From the NCBI RefSeq assembly GCF_004217045.1, contig NZ_SGXM01000003.1, positions 124,001 through 188,000 of the forward strand: DNA of 64,000 bases, written 5' to 3'. Below are positions 54,466-64,000 of the stretch, one piece after another (the first letter of the stretch is position 1; the number at the start of each line of letters is the position of its first letter). Under the pieces are notes generated by a model. The model was not told the DNA's origin and did no database searches. It saw only the letters and a program-made list of their open reading frames with translations. Position numbers and translations under genes: made by a program. Origin of the DNA: Cupriavidus agavae. GTDB taxonomy: Bacteria > Pseudomonadota > Gammaproteobacteria > Burkholderiales > Burkholderiaceae.

Positions 54466-55569
54466 TCAGAAAATGTGGCGGATGCCAGCGGCGACGCCGG
54501 TCTGGTTGTTCTTGCCAGGCATTTCCGACTGAGCCGAACCGGTGACCTTGTTGTAGTCGATCGTGCCGTAGACCTGGGTACGCTTGGACAGCGAGTACTC
54601 GGCCAGCAGGACGCCGGTGTAACGGTTGCCGCTGTTGCTGGCGCCGTTCTTGTCTTCGATGTGGTCGCCGTAGAACACGCCGGTCACGGCCAGGGCCGGG
54701 GTCACCTGGTACGTCAGGCCGACGTAGCCGATGGTGTCCTTGCGCGGGGTGTTCACGGCGCCGGCTGCGGTAGCGGCCTGGGCTGCCGGCGTGGTGCTGG
54801 CGGCCGAGCGGTTCATGAAGCCGTTGTCGATCGTGCCGGTCGCGTCGCGGCCACCCACGTAGCCGACGAACACCTTGGCGGCGCCGATGCTGTACTTGCC
54901 GGCCAGGCCCCACATCTGCTGCTTCTCGCTGGCCGAGTTACGCACTTCCTGGTACACGCCGCCGATGCCGAACGGACCGAAGTCGTACGAAGCACGCGTG
55001 CCCCAGTACTGGTTCTTGGTCATGCTGCCGGCGACTTCACCGAAGCCGTAGCTGGCGCCCACGTTCAGGCCCTTGAACGAGCCCGAGTAGCTGGCCACGT
55101 TGTCGGCACGGAACTGGGTCAGGAAGAACGGCCAGGCGTTGTTGTCGTAGTTGCCGATGGTCAGCGGGTCGAAGTCGCCGAACAGGTTGAAGCCCTCGGT
55201 GTACTGACGGCCCAGCTTGATCGCGCCGAAGTCGCCGGCCAGGCCGACGTAGGCCTGGCGGCCGAACAGGCGGCCACCCGGGTTGGCGGTGCTGACCTGG
55301 TTGGCGCGGCCGGTATCCGGATCGAAGCCGTTTTCCAGCTGGAAGATCGCCTTCAGGTTGTTGCCGAGGGCTTCGCTGCCCTTCAGGCCCCAGCGGCTGT
55401 TGGTGATCGCGCCGTTGGTCAGTTGCGTCTGGCTGTGGTTGGCGGCGTCGGCGTTGGTCTGGAAGCGGACGCTCTGGTCGACGATCCCGTACAGCGTCAC
55501 GGACGTTTGTGCGAAGGCGCTGCCGGCAAACAGCGAACCCAGTGCCAGGGCCAATAGCGATTTCTTCAT
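54466..55569 (-). CDS. Gram-negative porin (OmpC/Bordetella-type, Porin_4)
   Basis: A 367-residue trimeric general porin. The signal peptide MKKSLLALALGSLFAGSAFA is cleaved before QTSVTLYGIVD, the standard start of beta-proteobacterial porins. WGLKGSEALGNNLKAIFQLENGF, GRLFGRQAYVGLAGDFGAIKLGRQY and the C-terminus ending in aromatic F (AGIRHIF) are characteristic. AAGGAG is 3 bases before the ATG. It is monocistronic, between the response regulator and min genes. The in-frame open stretch to 55845 upstream is leader, not protein. Confidence 0.95.
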   Translation of the reverse strand: MKKSLLALALGSLFAGSAFAQTSVTLYGIVDQSVRFQTNADAANHSQTQLTNGAITNSRWGLKGSEALGNNLKAIFQLENGFDPDTGRANQVSTANPGGRLFGRQAYVGLAGDFGAIKLGRQYTEGFNLFGDFDPLTIGNYDNNAWPFFLTQFRADNVASYSGSFKGLNVGASYGFGEVAGSMTKNQYWGTRASYDFGPFGIGGVYQEVRNSASEKQQMWGLAGKYSIGAAKVFVGYVGGRDATGTIDNGFMNRSAASTTPAAQAATAAGAVNTPRKDTIGYVGLTYQVTPALAVTGVFYGDHIEDKNGASNSGNRYTGVLLAEYSLSKRTQVYGTIDYNKVTGSAQSEMPGKNNQTGVAAGIRHIF

Positions 55570-55953
55570 GGTGCTCCTTTTCTGTCTTGTGGTTGGACTG
55601 CACCGGATCACGGCGCGTCCATTTGAATGACGTTTGCTCTCAACGCCGCGAAAATTTAACAAAAGGCGGCTGACTCGGACATAAAACCGAACTGGAGCGC
55701 GCCCTCGAAGAGACATTTGGTGCAATTCCGTTGGTTTGCCGCTACAAATTGTCATAAAGCTGTGTAAATGGTGCATGGCAGCACGCGCCAGACTGGTGCA
55801 TGGCAAGCGGGGAAAGGCGGAGCGGGGAGGGAGGTGGCACGCCACGCAGCCGTCTCACGGGACGGCTGTTGCGGTGCGAGGTCCCCTGCGGGAGAGGGGA
55901 GGGTTATCCCTGATCGGCCGCGATAATGAGCCGGGGATATTTAAAGATATTGC

Positions 55954-55979
55954 GATTGGCGCGGGGAATCGCGCCAATC
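55954..55979 (-). terminator. Hairpin downstream of the min operon
   Basis: GATTGGCGCG (55954-55963) and CGCGCCAATC (55970-55979) form a perfect 10-base stem, 29 bases past the minE stop. Only a weak T-rich stretch follows on the minus strand. The 438-base gap 55570-56007 otherwise holds the porin leader and a REP-like CCTGCGGGAGAGG element near 55885; I see no gene in it. Confidence 0.5.
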
Positions 55980-56007
55980 GGGACCGGGCGAAACCGGCGG
56001 CCGATTA

Positions 56008-56262
56008 TCAGGCCTGCGGAATCTCGATTTTCACTTCGAGCACTTCGAGATTGTCCTGGCGCTCCAGGCTCACGCGCAGATCCTGGTCGCTGATCTTCAC
56101 GTATTTCGAAATCACGGCCACCAGTTCGCGCTGGAGCGCGGGCAGGTAGTCGGCCGGGGCCGAATGGCCGGTGCGTTCATGGGCGAGGATGATCTGGAGC
56201 CGCTCCTTGGCAACCGAAGCGGACTTCTTCTTCTCCCCCAGCAGGAAGGACAGGATCGACAT
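56008..56262 (-). CDS. minE: Cell division topological specificity factor MinE
   Basis: An 84-residue protein that makes MinD oscillate. It shows [30 protein letters not shown], the N-terminal membrane- and MinD-binding part, and a C-terminal dimerisation domain ([19 protein letters not shown], then [17 protein letters not shown]). Length matches E. coli MinE (88). It follows minD by 15 bases; the operon order is minC-minD-minE leftward. Confidence 0.97.
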   Translation of the reverse strand: MSILSFLLGEKKKSASVAKERLQIILAHERTGHSAPADYLPALQRELVAVISKYVKISDQDLRVSLERQDNLEVLEVKIEIPQA

Positions 56263-56277
56263 GTGGATGGGTCCTCC

Positions 56278-57090
56278 TTACTTGTTGCCGAAGATGCGCG
56301 AGAGCAGCCCCGGCTTCTGGTAATCGGTGAAACGCAGCGGCTTTTCCTTGCCCAGGAAGCGGTCCACCACGTCGCCATAGGCGTCGGCCACGTCGGTGCC
56401 GTCCAGGTGGATGGCCGGCGTGCCCTGGTTCGAAGCGTGCAGCACGGCTTCCGATTCCGGAATGACGCCGATCAGCTTGATGCGCAGGATTTCCTGGATA
56501 TCGGTCAGCGACAGCATCTCGCCGCCGTGCACGCGCTTCGGGTTGTAGCGCGTGATCAGCAGGTGCTCGCGGATCGGGTCGCCCTCGCTGGCGCGCTTGG
56601 TCTTCGAGGCCAGGATGCCGAGGATGCGGTCCGAGTCGCGCACCGAGGACACCTCGGGGTTGGTCACGATCAGCGCCTCGTCGGCGAAGTACATGGCCAT
56701 CAGCGCCCCGGTCTCGATGCCGGCCGGCGAATCGCAGACGATGTACTCGAAATCCATGGCCTTGAGGTCATTGATGACCTTTTCCACGCCGTCGCGGGTC
56801 AGCGCGTCCTTGTCGCGCGTCTGCGAGGCCGGCAGGATGAACAGGTTTTCGCACTTCTTGTCCTTGATCAGCGCCTGGTTCAGGTTCGCTTCACCCTGGA
56901 CGACGTTGATCAGGTCATAGACCACCCGGCGCTCGCAACCCATGATCAGGTCGAGGTTGCGCAGGCCGACGTCGAAATCGATCACGACGGTCTTGTGCCC
57001 GCGCAGGGCCAGGCCGGCGGCAAAGCTCGCGCTGGTGGTGGTTTTGCCAACGCCCCCCTTGCCGGAGGTCACTACGATGATTTTTGCCAT
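56278..57090 (-). CDS. minD: Septum site-determining ATPase MinD
   Basis: A 270-residue deviant Walker ATPase that recruits MinC to the membrane and oscillates with MinE. The opening MAKIIVVTSGKGGVGKTTTSA has the GKGGVGKT signature with the extra Lys. FDVGLRNLDLIMGCERRVVYD and DSPAGIETGA (switch regions) follow, and the C-terminal membrane-targeting helix FLGKEKPLRFTDYQKPGLLSRIFG is present. Between minC (48 bases away) and minE. Confidence 0.98.
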   Translation of the reverse strand: MAKIIVVTSGKGGVGKTTTSASFAAGLALRGHKTVVIDFDVGLRNLDLIMGCERRVVYDLINVVQGEANLNQALIKDKKCENLFILPASQTRDKDALTRDGVEKVINDLKAMDFEYIVCDSPAGIETGALMAMYFADEALIVTNPEVSSVRDSDRILGILASKTKRASEGDPIREHLLITRYNPKRVHGGEMLSLTDIQEILRIKLIGVIPESEAVLHASNQGTPAIHLDGTDVADAYGDVVDRFLGKEKPLRFTDYQKPGLLSRIFGNK

Positions 57091-57138
57091 GGCTCTATGG
57101 TCCGGTTTGAGTGGATTTCGTTCCCCGATCGGCGCAGC

Positions 57139-57978
57139 TTATTTCATCCGCAGCGGTTCGAGGATCAACTTTTCGTTTGCCAGGCGAACCTGGGCCGATT
57201 TGCCCAGCACCTCGGCCGGGAGGGTCTGCTCCGCGGTCCGGTAGATGCCGGCGATGGAAATCAGTTCGGGCTCCAGGCACGTGCAGAAGATGCGCGCGTC
57301 GGGGTTGCCCTTGACCCCCGCCAGCGCACGGCCGCGCAGCGGGGCATAGATATGGATGTTGCCCTCGGCGATGACTTCGGCGCCGTAGCTGACCAGGTCC
57401 AGGATCACCACGTCGCCCTGGGCGTAGATCTGCTGGCCCGAGCGCAGCGGCTTGTCGATCATCAGGGTGGGGATGGCGCGCGGACCGGCTGCGGCCGTGG
57501 CGGCGGCCATGATCTCGGCGATGTCGGCGCTGGCGCCATTGGCCGTGCCATTGGCTTCGGCAATGCCGTCGGCCGGGGGCTCGGCAAGGGTTTGCCCGGG
57601 GGTGGCCGCCGCCTCGGCCGGCTCGGATTCCGCTTTCGGCGATTCGTCGCGGCCGCCCCGGCGGCTCTGGCTGTCGAGCAGCGGCAGGCCGAAACCGCCG
57701 GCCCAGTCGCGCTGGGCGGCGCGGGCCACCACGCCGATGGCGCGCGCATTCAGGGTGGTCAGGGTCTCGATCACGCGGTCCAGCGCCACGGCGCCGTCGC
57801 CGTCAAGGCGGCGCAGGTCCAGCGCCACGACGTCGTCGGAGAAGAAATCGGGGGTCGATTCGAAGCGGGAGAGGAGGTCGTCCCGCAGCGCGTCCGTATC
57901 GGCGGTATTCAGTGCGAGAAGGAGGGCGTCGACATTGCCACTGCGCAGCTCGAAGCGTGGCGATTTCTTCTGAGACAT
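57139..57978 (-). CDS. minC: Septum site-determining protein MinC
   Basis: A 279-residue inhibitor of FtsZ ring assembly. The N-terminal FtsZ-binding domain (about 1-110) is [18 protein letters not shown], then a 60-residue acidic linker, and the C-terminal beta-helix MinD-binding domain has [44 protein letters not shown] and ends with IAGIYR and [15 protein letters not shown]. It heads the min operon; the 174-base region up to corA must hold the promoters of both divergent genes. Confidence 0.95.
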   Translation of the reverse strand: MSQKKSPRFELRSGNVDALLLALNTADTDALRDDLLSRFESTPDFFSDDVVALDLRRLDGDGAVALDRVIETLTTLNARAIGVVARAAQRDWAGGFGLPLLDSQSRRGGRDESPKAESEPAEAAATPGQTLAEPPADGIAEANGTANGASADIAEIMAAATAAAGPRAIPTLMIDKPLRSGQQIYAQGDVVILDLVSYGAEVIAEGNIHIYAPLRGRALAGVKGNPDARIFCTCLEPELISIAGIYRTAEQTLPAEVLGKSAQVRLANEKLILEPLRMK

Positions 57979-58152
57979 AGTCGGTGACCGTGGAAATGGG
58001 ACATTCTAACGTCGGATTTCGCGCGAACTGTAACAAATATTGGGTCATTGGCGCGGGGTGGACGATGCGGACCATATGGCGCGGGCGCGTGGCACGCGCT
58101 GCACCGGTCGCGCGGACTTGCTAGCATGTCGCACCCTCACAGCGGAGTGCAT

Positions 58153-59124
58153 ATGGGCGCCATCGTCAACTGCGCAGCCTATCGGAACGGCAAGAAGCTC
58201 GGCCCGGTCGAGTTCGACGCCATCGGCGGGGCGCTTGCCGAGCCCGGTACTTTCGTCTGGCTGGGCCTGCACGAACCCGATCTGGCGCTGCTGCGCCGCG
58301 TGCAGCAGGCGTTCGGGCTGCACGACCTGGCCGTGGAGGACGCCCTGGACGCCCACCAGCGGCCCAAGCTCGAAAGCTATGGCGATTCGGTCTTCGTGGT
58401 GCTGAACACCGCCCAGCTCGTGGGCGAGGAAGTGGTGGTGGGCGAGACGCACCTGTTCGTCGGCCCCAACTACGTGGTGTCGGTGCGCCACGGCGCCAGT
58501 TCCACCTATGCCCCGGTGCGCGAGCGCTGCGAGCTGGACCCGCACGGGCTGGCCAACGGCCCCGGCTACGTGCTCTACGCGCTGATGGATTTCGTGGTCG
58601 ACCACTACCTGCCGATCCTGACCCGGCTGGAGGACACCTTCGAATCGCTGGAGCAGGGCATTTTCCGCGACGAATTCGACCGCGCGGCGATCGAACGGCT
58701 CTACCACGTCAAGCATCAGGTGCTGCGGCTGCGCAACGCGGTCTATCCGGTCGAGGACATGTGCGGGCAGTTGATCCGCCTGCACGAGGACCTCGTACCC
58801 AAGGAGCTGCGCGCCTACTTCCGCGACATCGAGGACCACTGCAGCCGCATCGTCCGCTCGCTCGACGTGGTGCGCGAAATGCTGACCACGGCCGTGCAGG
58901 TGAACCTGGCGCTGGTGACCGTGGCCCAGAACGAGGTGGTCAAGCGCCTGGCCGGCTGGGGCGCCATCCTGGCCGTGCCGACCGTGGTCTTTTCACTCTA
59001 CGGGATGAATTTCGAGTTCATGCCCGAGCTGAAATGGCATCTGGCCTACCCGGCCGTGATCGGCGTCACGGTGACGGCCTGCGGGTTTCTCTGGAACAAG
59101 CTGCACAAGGCGGGGTGGTTGTAG
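58153..59124 (+). CDS. corA: CorA-family magnesium/cobalt transporter
   Basis: A 323-residue channel protein. The long cytoplasmic domain (about 1-250) is followed by two C-terminal membrane helices with the diagnostic loop motif YGMNF (SLYGMNFEFMPEL, about residue 285) between them and a second helix (AYPAVIGVTVTACGFLW). Mg2+ regulates the pore. I chose ATG at 58153 with GGAG 6 bases upstream; the frame is open 105 bases further but with an unconserved Gly/Ala leader. It faces minC divergently and precedes the kdp operon. Confidence 0.93.
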   Translation: MGAIVNCAAYRNGKKLGPVEFDAIGGALAEPGTFVWLGLHEPDLALLRRVQQAFGLHDLAVEDALDAHQRPKLESYGDSVFVVLNTAQLVGEEVVVGETHLFVGPNYVVSVRHGASSTYAPVRERCELDPHGLANGPGYVLYALMDFVVDHYLPILTRLEDTFESLEQGIFRDEFDRAAIERLYHVKHQVLRLRNAVYPVEDMCGQLIRLHEDLVPKELRAYFRDIEDHCSRIVRSLDVVREMLTTAVQVNLALVTVAQNEVVKRLAGWGAILAVPTVVFSLYGMNFEFMPELKWHLAYPAVIGVTVTACGFLWNKLHKAGWL

Positions 59125-59157
59125 GCACCGGCGCGCGGACCCGCTCGCGGTCCGCCC

Positions 59158-59190
59158 CATTTTTATATCTCGTTTACACCCCCCTCCCGC
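59158..59190 (+). promoter_or_regulatory. Candidate KdpE operator upstream of the kdp operon
   Basis: The sequence CATTTTTATAT-CTCGTTTACACCCC-(CCTCCCGCC) closely follows the E. coli KdpE binding site (CATTTTTATAC then TTTTTTTACACCCC, from memory). The TTTTTATA and TTTACACC half-sites with a C-rich right side are kept. It is 82 bases before the first gene of the operon. A second partial copy (GTTTTTACCCCCC) is at 59203-59215. Confidence 0.65.
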
Positions 59191-59271
59191 CTCTCTACCC
59201 CGTTTTTACCCCCCGATCCCTACCCTTCAGTCCGTGAATCACTCGGCAGGCGCCATGCCTGCACACATGTC

Positions 59272-59430
59272 ATGGACGGGATCTATTTCCTCGTATTGCT
59301 GGCCTTTGGCGCGCTGACGGGCGCGCTGCTGGCCCTGTGCGCCGCGCTGGGCGCCAATCTTCCCGCCGGGCGCGGCAGCGTGGACGACGGCGCGTCGGCC
59401 AAGCATTCGGCCAGCGACAGGGGGCTCTGA
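59272..59430 (+). CDS. Small membrane protein preceding kdpF
   Basis: A 52-residue protein: about 28 hydrophobic residues (IYFLVLLAFGALTGALLALCAALGA), then a hydrophilic tail rich in Gly, Ser and Asp. Its stop overlaps the kdpF start by one base (TGATG), as kdpF overlaps kdpA, so it is translated as part of the operon. I do not recognise it; it is not in the E. coli kdp operon. It may be a regulator or accessory subunit of the pump, or only a leader peptide. Confidence 0.6.
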   Translation: MDGIYFLVLLAFGALTGALLALCAALGANLPAGRGSVDDGASAKHSASDRGL

Positions 59431-59519
59431 TGAACTGGACCGACCTGCTTAGCGGCGGCCTGGCCGTCGCCATCTTCGTCTATCTGCTCGTCGCGCTGTT
59501 CCGGCCGGAGAAATTCTGA
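59430..59519 (+). CDS. kdpF: Potassium-transporting ATPase KdpF
   Basis: A 29-residue single-helix peptide ([21 protein letters not shown]) that stabilises the KdpABC complex. The terminal PEKF/AEAF type ending and the position before kdpA identify it. Start and stop overlap the neighbours by one base each, a sign of translational coupling. Confidence 0.9.
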   Translation: MNWTDLLSGGLAVAIFVYLLVALFRPEKF

Positions 59520-61351
59520 TGTCGACATCGCCGTTTTCTGAATTTGCAGGACTTCTGGTCCTGTTCCTGGCCATCCTGTTCGTGGTCGGCCCGTTCCTGG
59601 GCCGCTACATGCGCTGCGCCGTCGAGGAGGGCAACTACCGGCTGACCGCCTGGGGCCGGCCGTTCGAGCGTGGTCTCTACCGCCTGTCGGGCGTGCGCGC
59701 CGACGCCGAGATGAACTGGAAGCAGTACGCCGTGGCCGTGATCGTGTTCAACGTGATCGGGGTCGTGGCCGTATACGCCATCCAGCGCCTGCAGGGCGTG
59801 CTGCCGCTGAACCCGCAGGGTTTCGGTGCGGTCTCGCCCGATTCGTCGTTCAACACGGCAATCAGCTTCGTGGCCAACACGAACTGGCAGGGCTACGCCG
59901 GCGAATCGACCATGAGCTACCTGACGCAGATGCTGGCGCTGACGGTGCAGAACTTCGTTTCGGCGGCCACCGGCATTGCGGTGGTATTCGCGCTGATTCG
60001 CGGGTTTGCCCGCCACGGCGCGCGCACCATCGGCAACTTCTGGGTCGACCTGACGCGCACCACGCTCTACGTGCTGCTGCCGCTGTCGGTGGTGCTGGCC
60101 GTGGCGCTGGTCGGCCAGGGCGTGATCCAGAACTTCGACAGCTACAAGGAGGTTCACCTGGTCACCGCCGTCGAGTACACGCAGCCCAAGGTCGACGCGG
60201 CCGGGCAGCCGGTGCTCGATGCCGGGGGCAAGCCCGTCACCGAGGCGGCGAAGACCGACCGCCAGACGCTGGCCATGGGTCCGGTGGCCTCGCAGGAAGC
60301 CATCAAGATGCTGGGCACCAACGGCGGCGGCTTCTTCAACGCCAACTCGGCCCATCCGTACGAGAACCCCACGCCGTTCTCGAACCTGCTGGAGATGCTG
60401 GCGATCTTCCTGATCCCGGCCGCGCTCTGCTTCACGTTTGGCGAGATGGTCAGGGACCGGCGCCAGGGCGTGGCCGTGATCGCGTCGATGACGGTGATCT
60501 TCGTCGTGATGGCGGTGGCGGCCATGGTGTCCGAGCAGCAGTTCAACGCCGCGCTGGCCGGGCTGCCGATCGACCACGTGGCGTCGGCGCTGCAGGCCGG
60601 CGGCAACATGGAAGGCAAGGAAGTGCGCTTTGGCATCTCGGCCAGCGCGCTGTTTGCCACGATCACCACGGCGGCGTCGTGCGGCGCGGTCAACGCCATG
60701 CATGACTCGTTCACCGCCATCGGCGGACTGGTGCCGATGCTGCTGATGCAGCTGGGCGAGGTGGTGTTCGGCGGCGTGGGCTCGGGCCTGTACGGCATGC
60801 TGGTCTACGCGGTGCTGGCGGTGTTCATCGCCGGCCTGATGATCGGCCGCACGCCCGAGTACCTGGGCAAGAAGATCGAGGCGTACGAGATGAAGATGAC
60901 CGCCGTGGCGATCCTCGTCACGCCGCTGCTGGTGCTGGTGGGCACGGCCATCGCCATCATGGTCGAGCCGGGACGCGCCGGGGTGTTCAACCCGGGTACG
61001 CACGGCTTCTCCGAGGTGCTCTACGCGCTCTCGTCGGCGGCCAACAACAACGGCAGCGCGTTTGCCGGGCTGTCCGCCAACACGCCGTTCTACAACGTGC
61101 TGCTGGCTGCCGCGATGTGGTTCGGACGCTTCTGGATCATCGTGCCGGTCCTGGCGATGGCTGGTTCGCTGGCCGCCAAGCGCCGCACGCCGGTCTCGGC
61201 GGGCACGATGCCCACGCACGGCCCGCTGTTCGTGACGCTGCTGGTGGGTTCGGTGCTGCTCGTCGGCGCGCTGACCTATGTGCCCGCGCTGGCCCTGGGG
61301 CCGGTTGCCGAGCAATTGCAGCCTGCCGCCGTGACGGCGGCTGCCAAGTAA
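59519..61351 (+). CDS. kdpA: Potassium-transporting ATPase subunit KdpA
   Basis: A 610-residue K+-channel-like subunit carrying the selectivity filter of the high-affinity Kdp pump. Membrane helices alternate with pore loops; conserved pieces are [39 protein letters not shown] (filter region), [17 protein letters not shown] and [16 protein letters not shown]. It is longer than E. coli KdpA (557); the extra residues are mostly a hydrophilic loop near 215-245 ([16 protein letters not shown]). Follows kdpF with a one-base overlap. Confidence 0.97.
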   Translation: MSTSPFSEFAGLLVLFLAILFVVGPFLGRYMRCAVEEGNYRLTAWGRPFERGLYRLSGVRADAEMNWKQYAVAVIVFNVIGVVAVYAIQRLQGVLPLNPQGFGAVSPDSSFNTAISFVANTNWQGYAGESTMSYLTQMLALTVQNFVSAATGIAVVFALIRGFARHGARTIGNFWVDLTRTTLYVLLPLSVVLAVALVGQGVIQNFDSYKEVHLVTAVEYTQPKVDAAGQPVLDAGGKPVTEAAKTDRQTLAMGPVASQEAIKMLGTNGGGFFNANSAHPYENPTPFSNLLEMLAIFLIPAALCFTFGEMVRDRRQGVAVIASMTVIFVVMAVAAMVSEQQFNAALAGLPIDHVASALQAGGNMEGKEVRFGISASALFATITTAASCGAVNAMHDSFTAIGGLVPMLLMQLGEVVFGGVGSGLYGMLVYAVLAVFIAGLMIGRTPEYLGKKIEAYEMKMTAVAILVTPLLVLVGTAIAIMVEPGRAGVFNPGTHGFSEVLYALSSAANNNGSAFAGLSANTPFYNVLLAAAMWFGRFWIIVPVLAMAGSLAAKRRTPVSAGTMPTHGPLFVTLLVGSVLLVGALTYVPALALGPVAEQLQPAAVTAAAK

Positions 61352-61367
61352 TCCGCGGAGAATTCGC

Positions 61368-63596
61368 ATGCAACAACAATCCCCGGCGACGCGTGCCGCC
61401 GATCGTGCCGCCAATGCCGCGCCGTCGCGTAACGGCGGCCCCGCCACCCCGCAGGCCCAGGCGCTCCCGCGCCCGCCGCGCAGCATGTTCTCGGCCGAGC
61501 TGGTGAAGCCGGCCGTCGTCGATGCGCTGCGCAAGCTGTCGCCGCGTGCGCAGTTGCGCAACCCGGTGATGTTCGTGGTCTACGCCGGCAGCATCCTGAC
61601 GACGATCCTGTTCCTGCGCGCCTGGCTGGCGCCGGAGCAGGGCGCCAGCGAATCGGCCGGCTTCATCCTGGCGGTGTCCGTCTGGCTCTGGTTCACGGTG
61701 CTGTTCGCCAACTTTGCCGAGGCGCTGGCCGAAGGCCGCAGCAAGCAGCAGGCGGCCGCGCTGCGTGGCCTGAAGACCACCACCATGGCCCGCGTGGTGC
61801 GCGCGGGCCGCACCGACGCCCGTGCCACGGGTGCCACTGAGCCACGCGCGGCCACCGAGCTGCGCCGGGGCGACATCGTGCTCGTGGAGTCCGGCGACAT
61901 GATTCCCGGCGACGGCGAGGTGATCGAAGGCGTGGCGTCGGTGGACGAAAGCGCCATCACGGGCGAATCCGCGCCGGTGATCCGCGAATCCGGCGGCGAC
62001 TTCTCGTCGGTCACCGGCGGCACACGCGTGCTGTCGGACTGGATCGTGGTGCGCATCACGACCAATCCCGGCGAGAGCTTCATCGACCGCATGATCGGCA
62101 TGGTCGAGGGCGCCAAGCGCCAGAAGACGCCGAACGAGCTGGCGCTGACCATCCTGCTGGTGGGCCTGACGCTGGTGCTGCTGCTGGCCACCGCCACGCT
62201 GCAGCCGTACTCGCTCTACGCGGTGCTGGTGACCAAGGCCGGCGTGCCGGTGTCAGTGACGGTGCTCGTGGCGCTGCTGGTCTGCCTGATCCCCACCACC
62301 ATCGGCGGGCTGCTGTCGGCCATCGGCGTGGCCGGCATGAGCCGGATGATGGAAGCCAACGTGATCGCCACGTCGGGCCGCGCGGTGGAGGCGGCCGGCG
62401 ATGTGGACGTGCTGCTGCTCGACAAGACCGGCACGATCACCCACGGCAACCGCCAGGCCGCGCGCTTCATCGCCGCGCCCGGCGTGACCGAGCGCCAGCT
62501 GGCCGAGGCCGCGTGGCTGTCGTCGCTGGCCGATGAGACGCCCGAGGGCCGCAGCATCGTCACGCTGGCGCGCCAGCGTCCCGGCACGGCGGCGCCGGAG
62601 CTGACCACGCGTGGCATGGGTGCGCCGGTGTTCGTGCCGTTCACCGCGCAGACGCGCATGAGCGGCGTGGACATGACCAGCGGCAACCTGGTGCGCAGCG
62701 TGCGCAAGGGCTCGGCCGATGCGCTGCGCCGCTACGTGACCGAACGCGCCGGCAAGTTTCCGGAAGCCGTGATGCAATCCGTGGACGATGTGGCGCGCGC
62801 CGGCAGCACGCCGCTGGTGGTCTGCGAGTCGGTGTCGGAAGGCACCGAGGACAGCGTGCGCGTGCTGGGCGTGGTGGAGCTCAAGGACATCGTCAAGACC
62901 GGCATCCGCGAACGCTTCGGCGAACTGCGCAAGATGGGCATCCGCACCGTGATGATCACCGGCGACAACCGGCTGACCGCGGCCTCGATCGCGGCCGAGG
63001 CCGGCGTCGACGACTTCCTGGCGGAAGCCACGCCCGAGGCCAAGCTCGCGCTGATCCGCGAGTACCAGGGGCAGGGGCGGCTGGTGGCGATGACCGGCGA
63101 CGGCACCAACGATGCGCCCGCGCTGGCCCAGGCCGATGTGGCCGTGGCCATGAACAGCGGCACGCAGGCGGCGCGCGAGGCCGGCAACATGGTGGACCTC
63201 GACAGCAACCCGACCAAGCTGATCGAGATCGTGGAGATCGGCAAGCAGATGCTGATGACGCGCGGCTCGCTGACCACGTTCAGCGTGGCCAACGACATCG
63301 CCAAGTACTTCGCCATCATCCCGGCCGCGTTTGCCACCACGTATCCGCAGCTGAACCTGCTCAACGTGATGCATCTGTCCACGCCGGCGTCGGCCATCAT
63401 GTCGGCCGTGATCTTCAACGCGCTGATCATCGTGGCGCTGATTCCGCTGGCCCTGCGCGGCGTCACGTACCGCCCGCTCGGCGCGGCCGTGCTGCTGCGC
63501 CGCAACCTGCTGATCTACGGCCTGGGCGGCATCGTGGTGCCGTTTGCCGGGATCAAGCTGATCGACATGTTGCTGACGATGGTCGGCTGGATCTGA
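61368..63596 (+). CDS. kdpB: Potassium-transporting ATPase subunit KdpB
   Basis: A 742-residue P-type ATPase that energises K+ uptake through KdpA. The phosphorylated Asp is in [12 protein letters not shown] (about residue 352), the actuator loop is AITGESAPV, and [22 protein letters not shown] is the hinge motif. An N-terminal basic leader of about 40 residues (more than in E. coli, 682 in all) includes [18 protein letters not shown]-type spacing lies before kdpC. Between kdpA (16 bases) and kdpC. Confidence 0.97.
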   Translation: MQQQSPATRAADRAANAAPSRNGGPATPQAQALPRPPRSMFSAELVKPAVVDALRKLSPRAQLRNPVMFVVYAGSILTTILFLRAWLAPEQGASESAGFILAVSVWLWFTVLFANFAEALAEGRSKQQAAALRGLKTTTMARVVRAGRTDARATGATEPRAATELRRGDIVLVESGDMIPGDGEVIEGVASVDESAITGESAPVIRESGGDFSSVTGGTRVLSDWIVVRITTNPGESFIDRMIGMVEGAKRQKTPNELALTILLVGLTLVLLLATATLQPYSLYAVLVTKAGVPVSVTVLVALLVCLIPTTIGGLLSAIGVAGMSRMMEANVIATSGRAVEAAGDVDVLLLDKTGTITHGNRQAARFIAAPGVTERQLAEAAWLSSLADETPEGRSIVTLARQRPGTAAPELTTRGMGAPVFVPFTAQTRMSGVDMTSGNLVRSVRKGSADALRRYVTERAGKFPEAVMQSVDDVARAGSTPLVVCESVSEGTEDSVRVLGVVELKDIVKTGIRERFGELRKMGIRTVMITGDNRLTAASIAAEAGVDDFLAEATPEAKLALIREYQGQGRLVAMTGDGTNDAPALAQADVAVAMNSGTQAAREAGNMVDLDSNPTKLIEIVEIGKQMLMTRGSLTTFSVANDIAKYFAIIPAAFATTYPQLNLLNVMHLSTPASAIMSAVIFNALIIVALIPLALRGVTYRPLGAAVLLRRNLLIYGLGGIVVPFAGIKLIDMLLTMVGWI

Positions 63597-63612
63597 AATT
63601 AGGAGAATTGCT

Positions 63613-64000
63613 ATGTCCGCACAAGGCCATCTCAAGCTGGAAACGCCGGCCAGCCAGCCCGGCATGCTGCGCCCGGCGCTGACCCTGTTCGTTGCGCTGT
63701 CGGTCGTTACCGGGCTGCTGTATCCGGGGCTGGTCACCGGCATCGCCCAGGCCGTGTTCCCGCATCAGGCCGCCGGCTCGCTGATCGTCCGCCATGGCGA
63801 GACGGTTGGCTCGGAACTGATCGGCCAGCCGTTCTCGGACCCGAAGTACTTCTGGGGCCGCCTCTCGGCCACCGCGCCGATGCCCTACAACGGTGCGGCG
63901 TCGGTAGGTTCGAATCTCGGCCCGACCAACCCCGCGCTGACCGACGCCGCCAAGGGCCGCATCGACGCGCTGCACGAAGCCGATCCCGGCAACCGCGCGC
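63613..64000 (+). CDS. kdpC: Potassium-transporting ATPase subunit KdpC (3' end outside window)
   Basis: The first 129 residues of the KdpC chaperone-like subunit that increases K+ affinity of Kdp[33 protein letters not shown] forms the single membrane helix; then [32 protein letters not shown] and [10 protein letters not shown], all diagnostic. AGGAGA precedes the ATG. The rest, and any kdpDE sensor genes, lie beyond the window. Confidence 0.96.
   Translation, partial: MSAQGHLKLETPASQPGMLRPALTLFVALSVVTGLLYPGLVTGIAQAVFPHQAAGSLIVRHGETVGSELIGQPFSDPKYFWGRLSATAPMPYNGAASVGSNLGPTNPALTDAAKGRIDALHEADPGNRA

Overview
The window is high-GC DNA of a betaproteobacterium, most probably Cupriavidus or a close Burkholderiaceae relative. 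The evidence is two Bug-type (TctC-like) periplasmic receptors, a Burkholderiales-type porin, a DnaA with a long Pro/Gln/Gly-rich linker, and the order rpmH-rnpA-yidD-yidC-mnmE (leftward) against dnaA-dnaN-gyrB (rightward). That order places the chromosomal replication origin at about 32.9-33.2 kb. No tRNA, rRNA, CRISPR array, insertion sequence or phage gene was seen.

Layout, left arm. 0-2.7 kb: the end of an RND efflux operon (permease and outer-membrane channel). 2.7-8.7 kb: leftward cell-envelope genes (OmpW-type porin, two tandem paralogous Gly-rich lipoproteins, a DUF1571-like exported protein) and a TetR regulator. 8.8-15.8 kb: two divergent operons that look like one oxidation pathway. 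A Tat-exported small protein and a GMC dehydrogenase run left. A Baeyer-Villiger-type monooxygenase, SDR, alpha/beta hydrolase and PF10118-like protein run right with overlapping stop/start codons. 15.8-19.8 kb: MerR and LysR regulators, a Bug receptor and an AstE/AspA-like deacylase. 20-22 kb: a chemoreceptor behind a FliA-like promoter. 22-26.5 kb: accessory genes, including a Schlafen AlbA_2 protein directly downstream of mnmE, a known island-insertion point in other bacteria. 26.5-32.5 kb: mnmE, a CHAD protein, tam, yidC, yidD, rnpA, rpmH.

Right arm. 33.4-39.2 kb: dnaA, dnaN, gyrB, followed by a strong candidate small RNA and a lone Abi/HEPN-type gene. 40.7-49 kb: small housekeeping and accessory genes: methyltransferase, MazG-like pyrophosphatase, DUF72 protein with a histone-like tail, a DbpA-like protein that has lost its ATPase residues, CBS protein, drug-efflux MFS, glutathione peroxidase, FAH-family enzyme, M20 amidohydrolase. 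49-55.6 kb: AraC regulator with a divergent Fsr-like MFS pump, a Bug receptor, two divergent response regulators with atypical receiver residues, and a porin. 56-58 kb: minCDE. 58.1-64 kb: corA and the kdp potassium-pump operon, with a site closely resembling the E. coli KdpE operator; kdpC runs off the end.

The observations I would follow first are the sRNA candidate between gyrB and the Abi gene, the paired degenerate response regulators, the DbpA-like pseudo-helicase, the repeated TTTGGCGCAAA sites beside the AlbA_2 gene, and the inverted repeat bracketing the dnaA -10 element.
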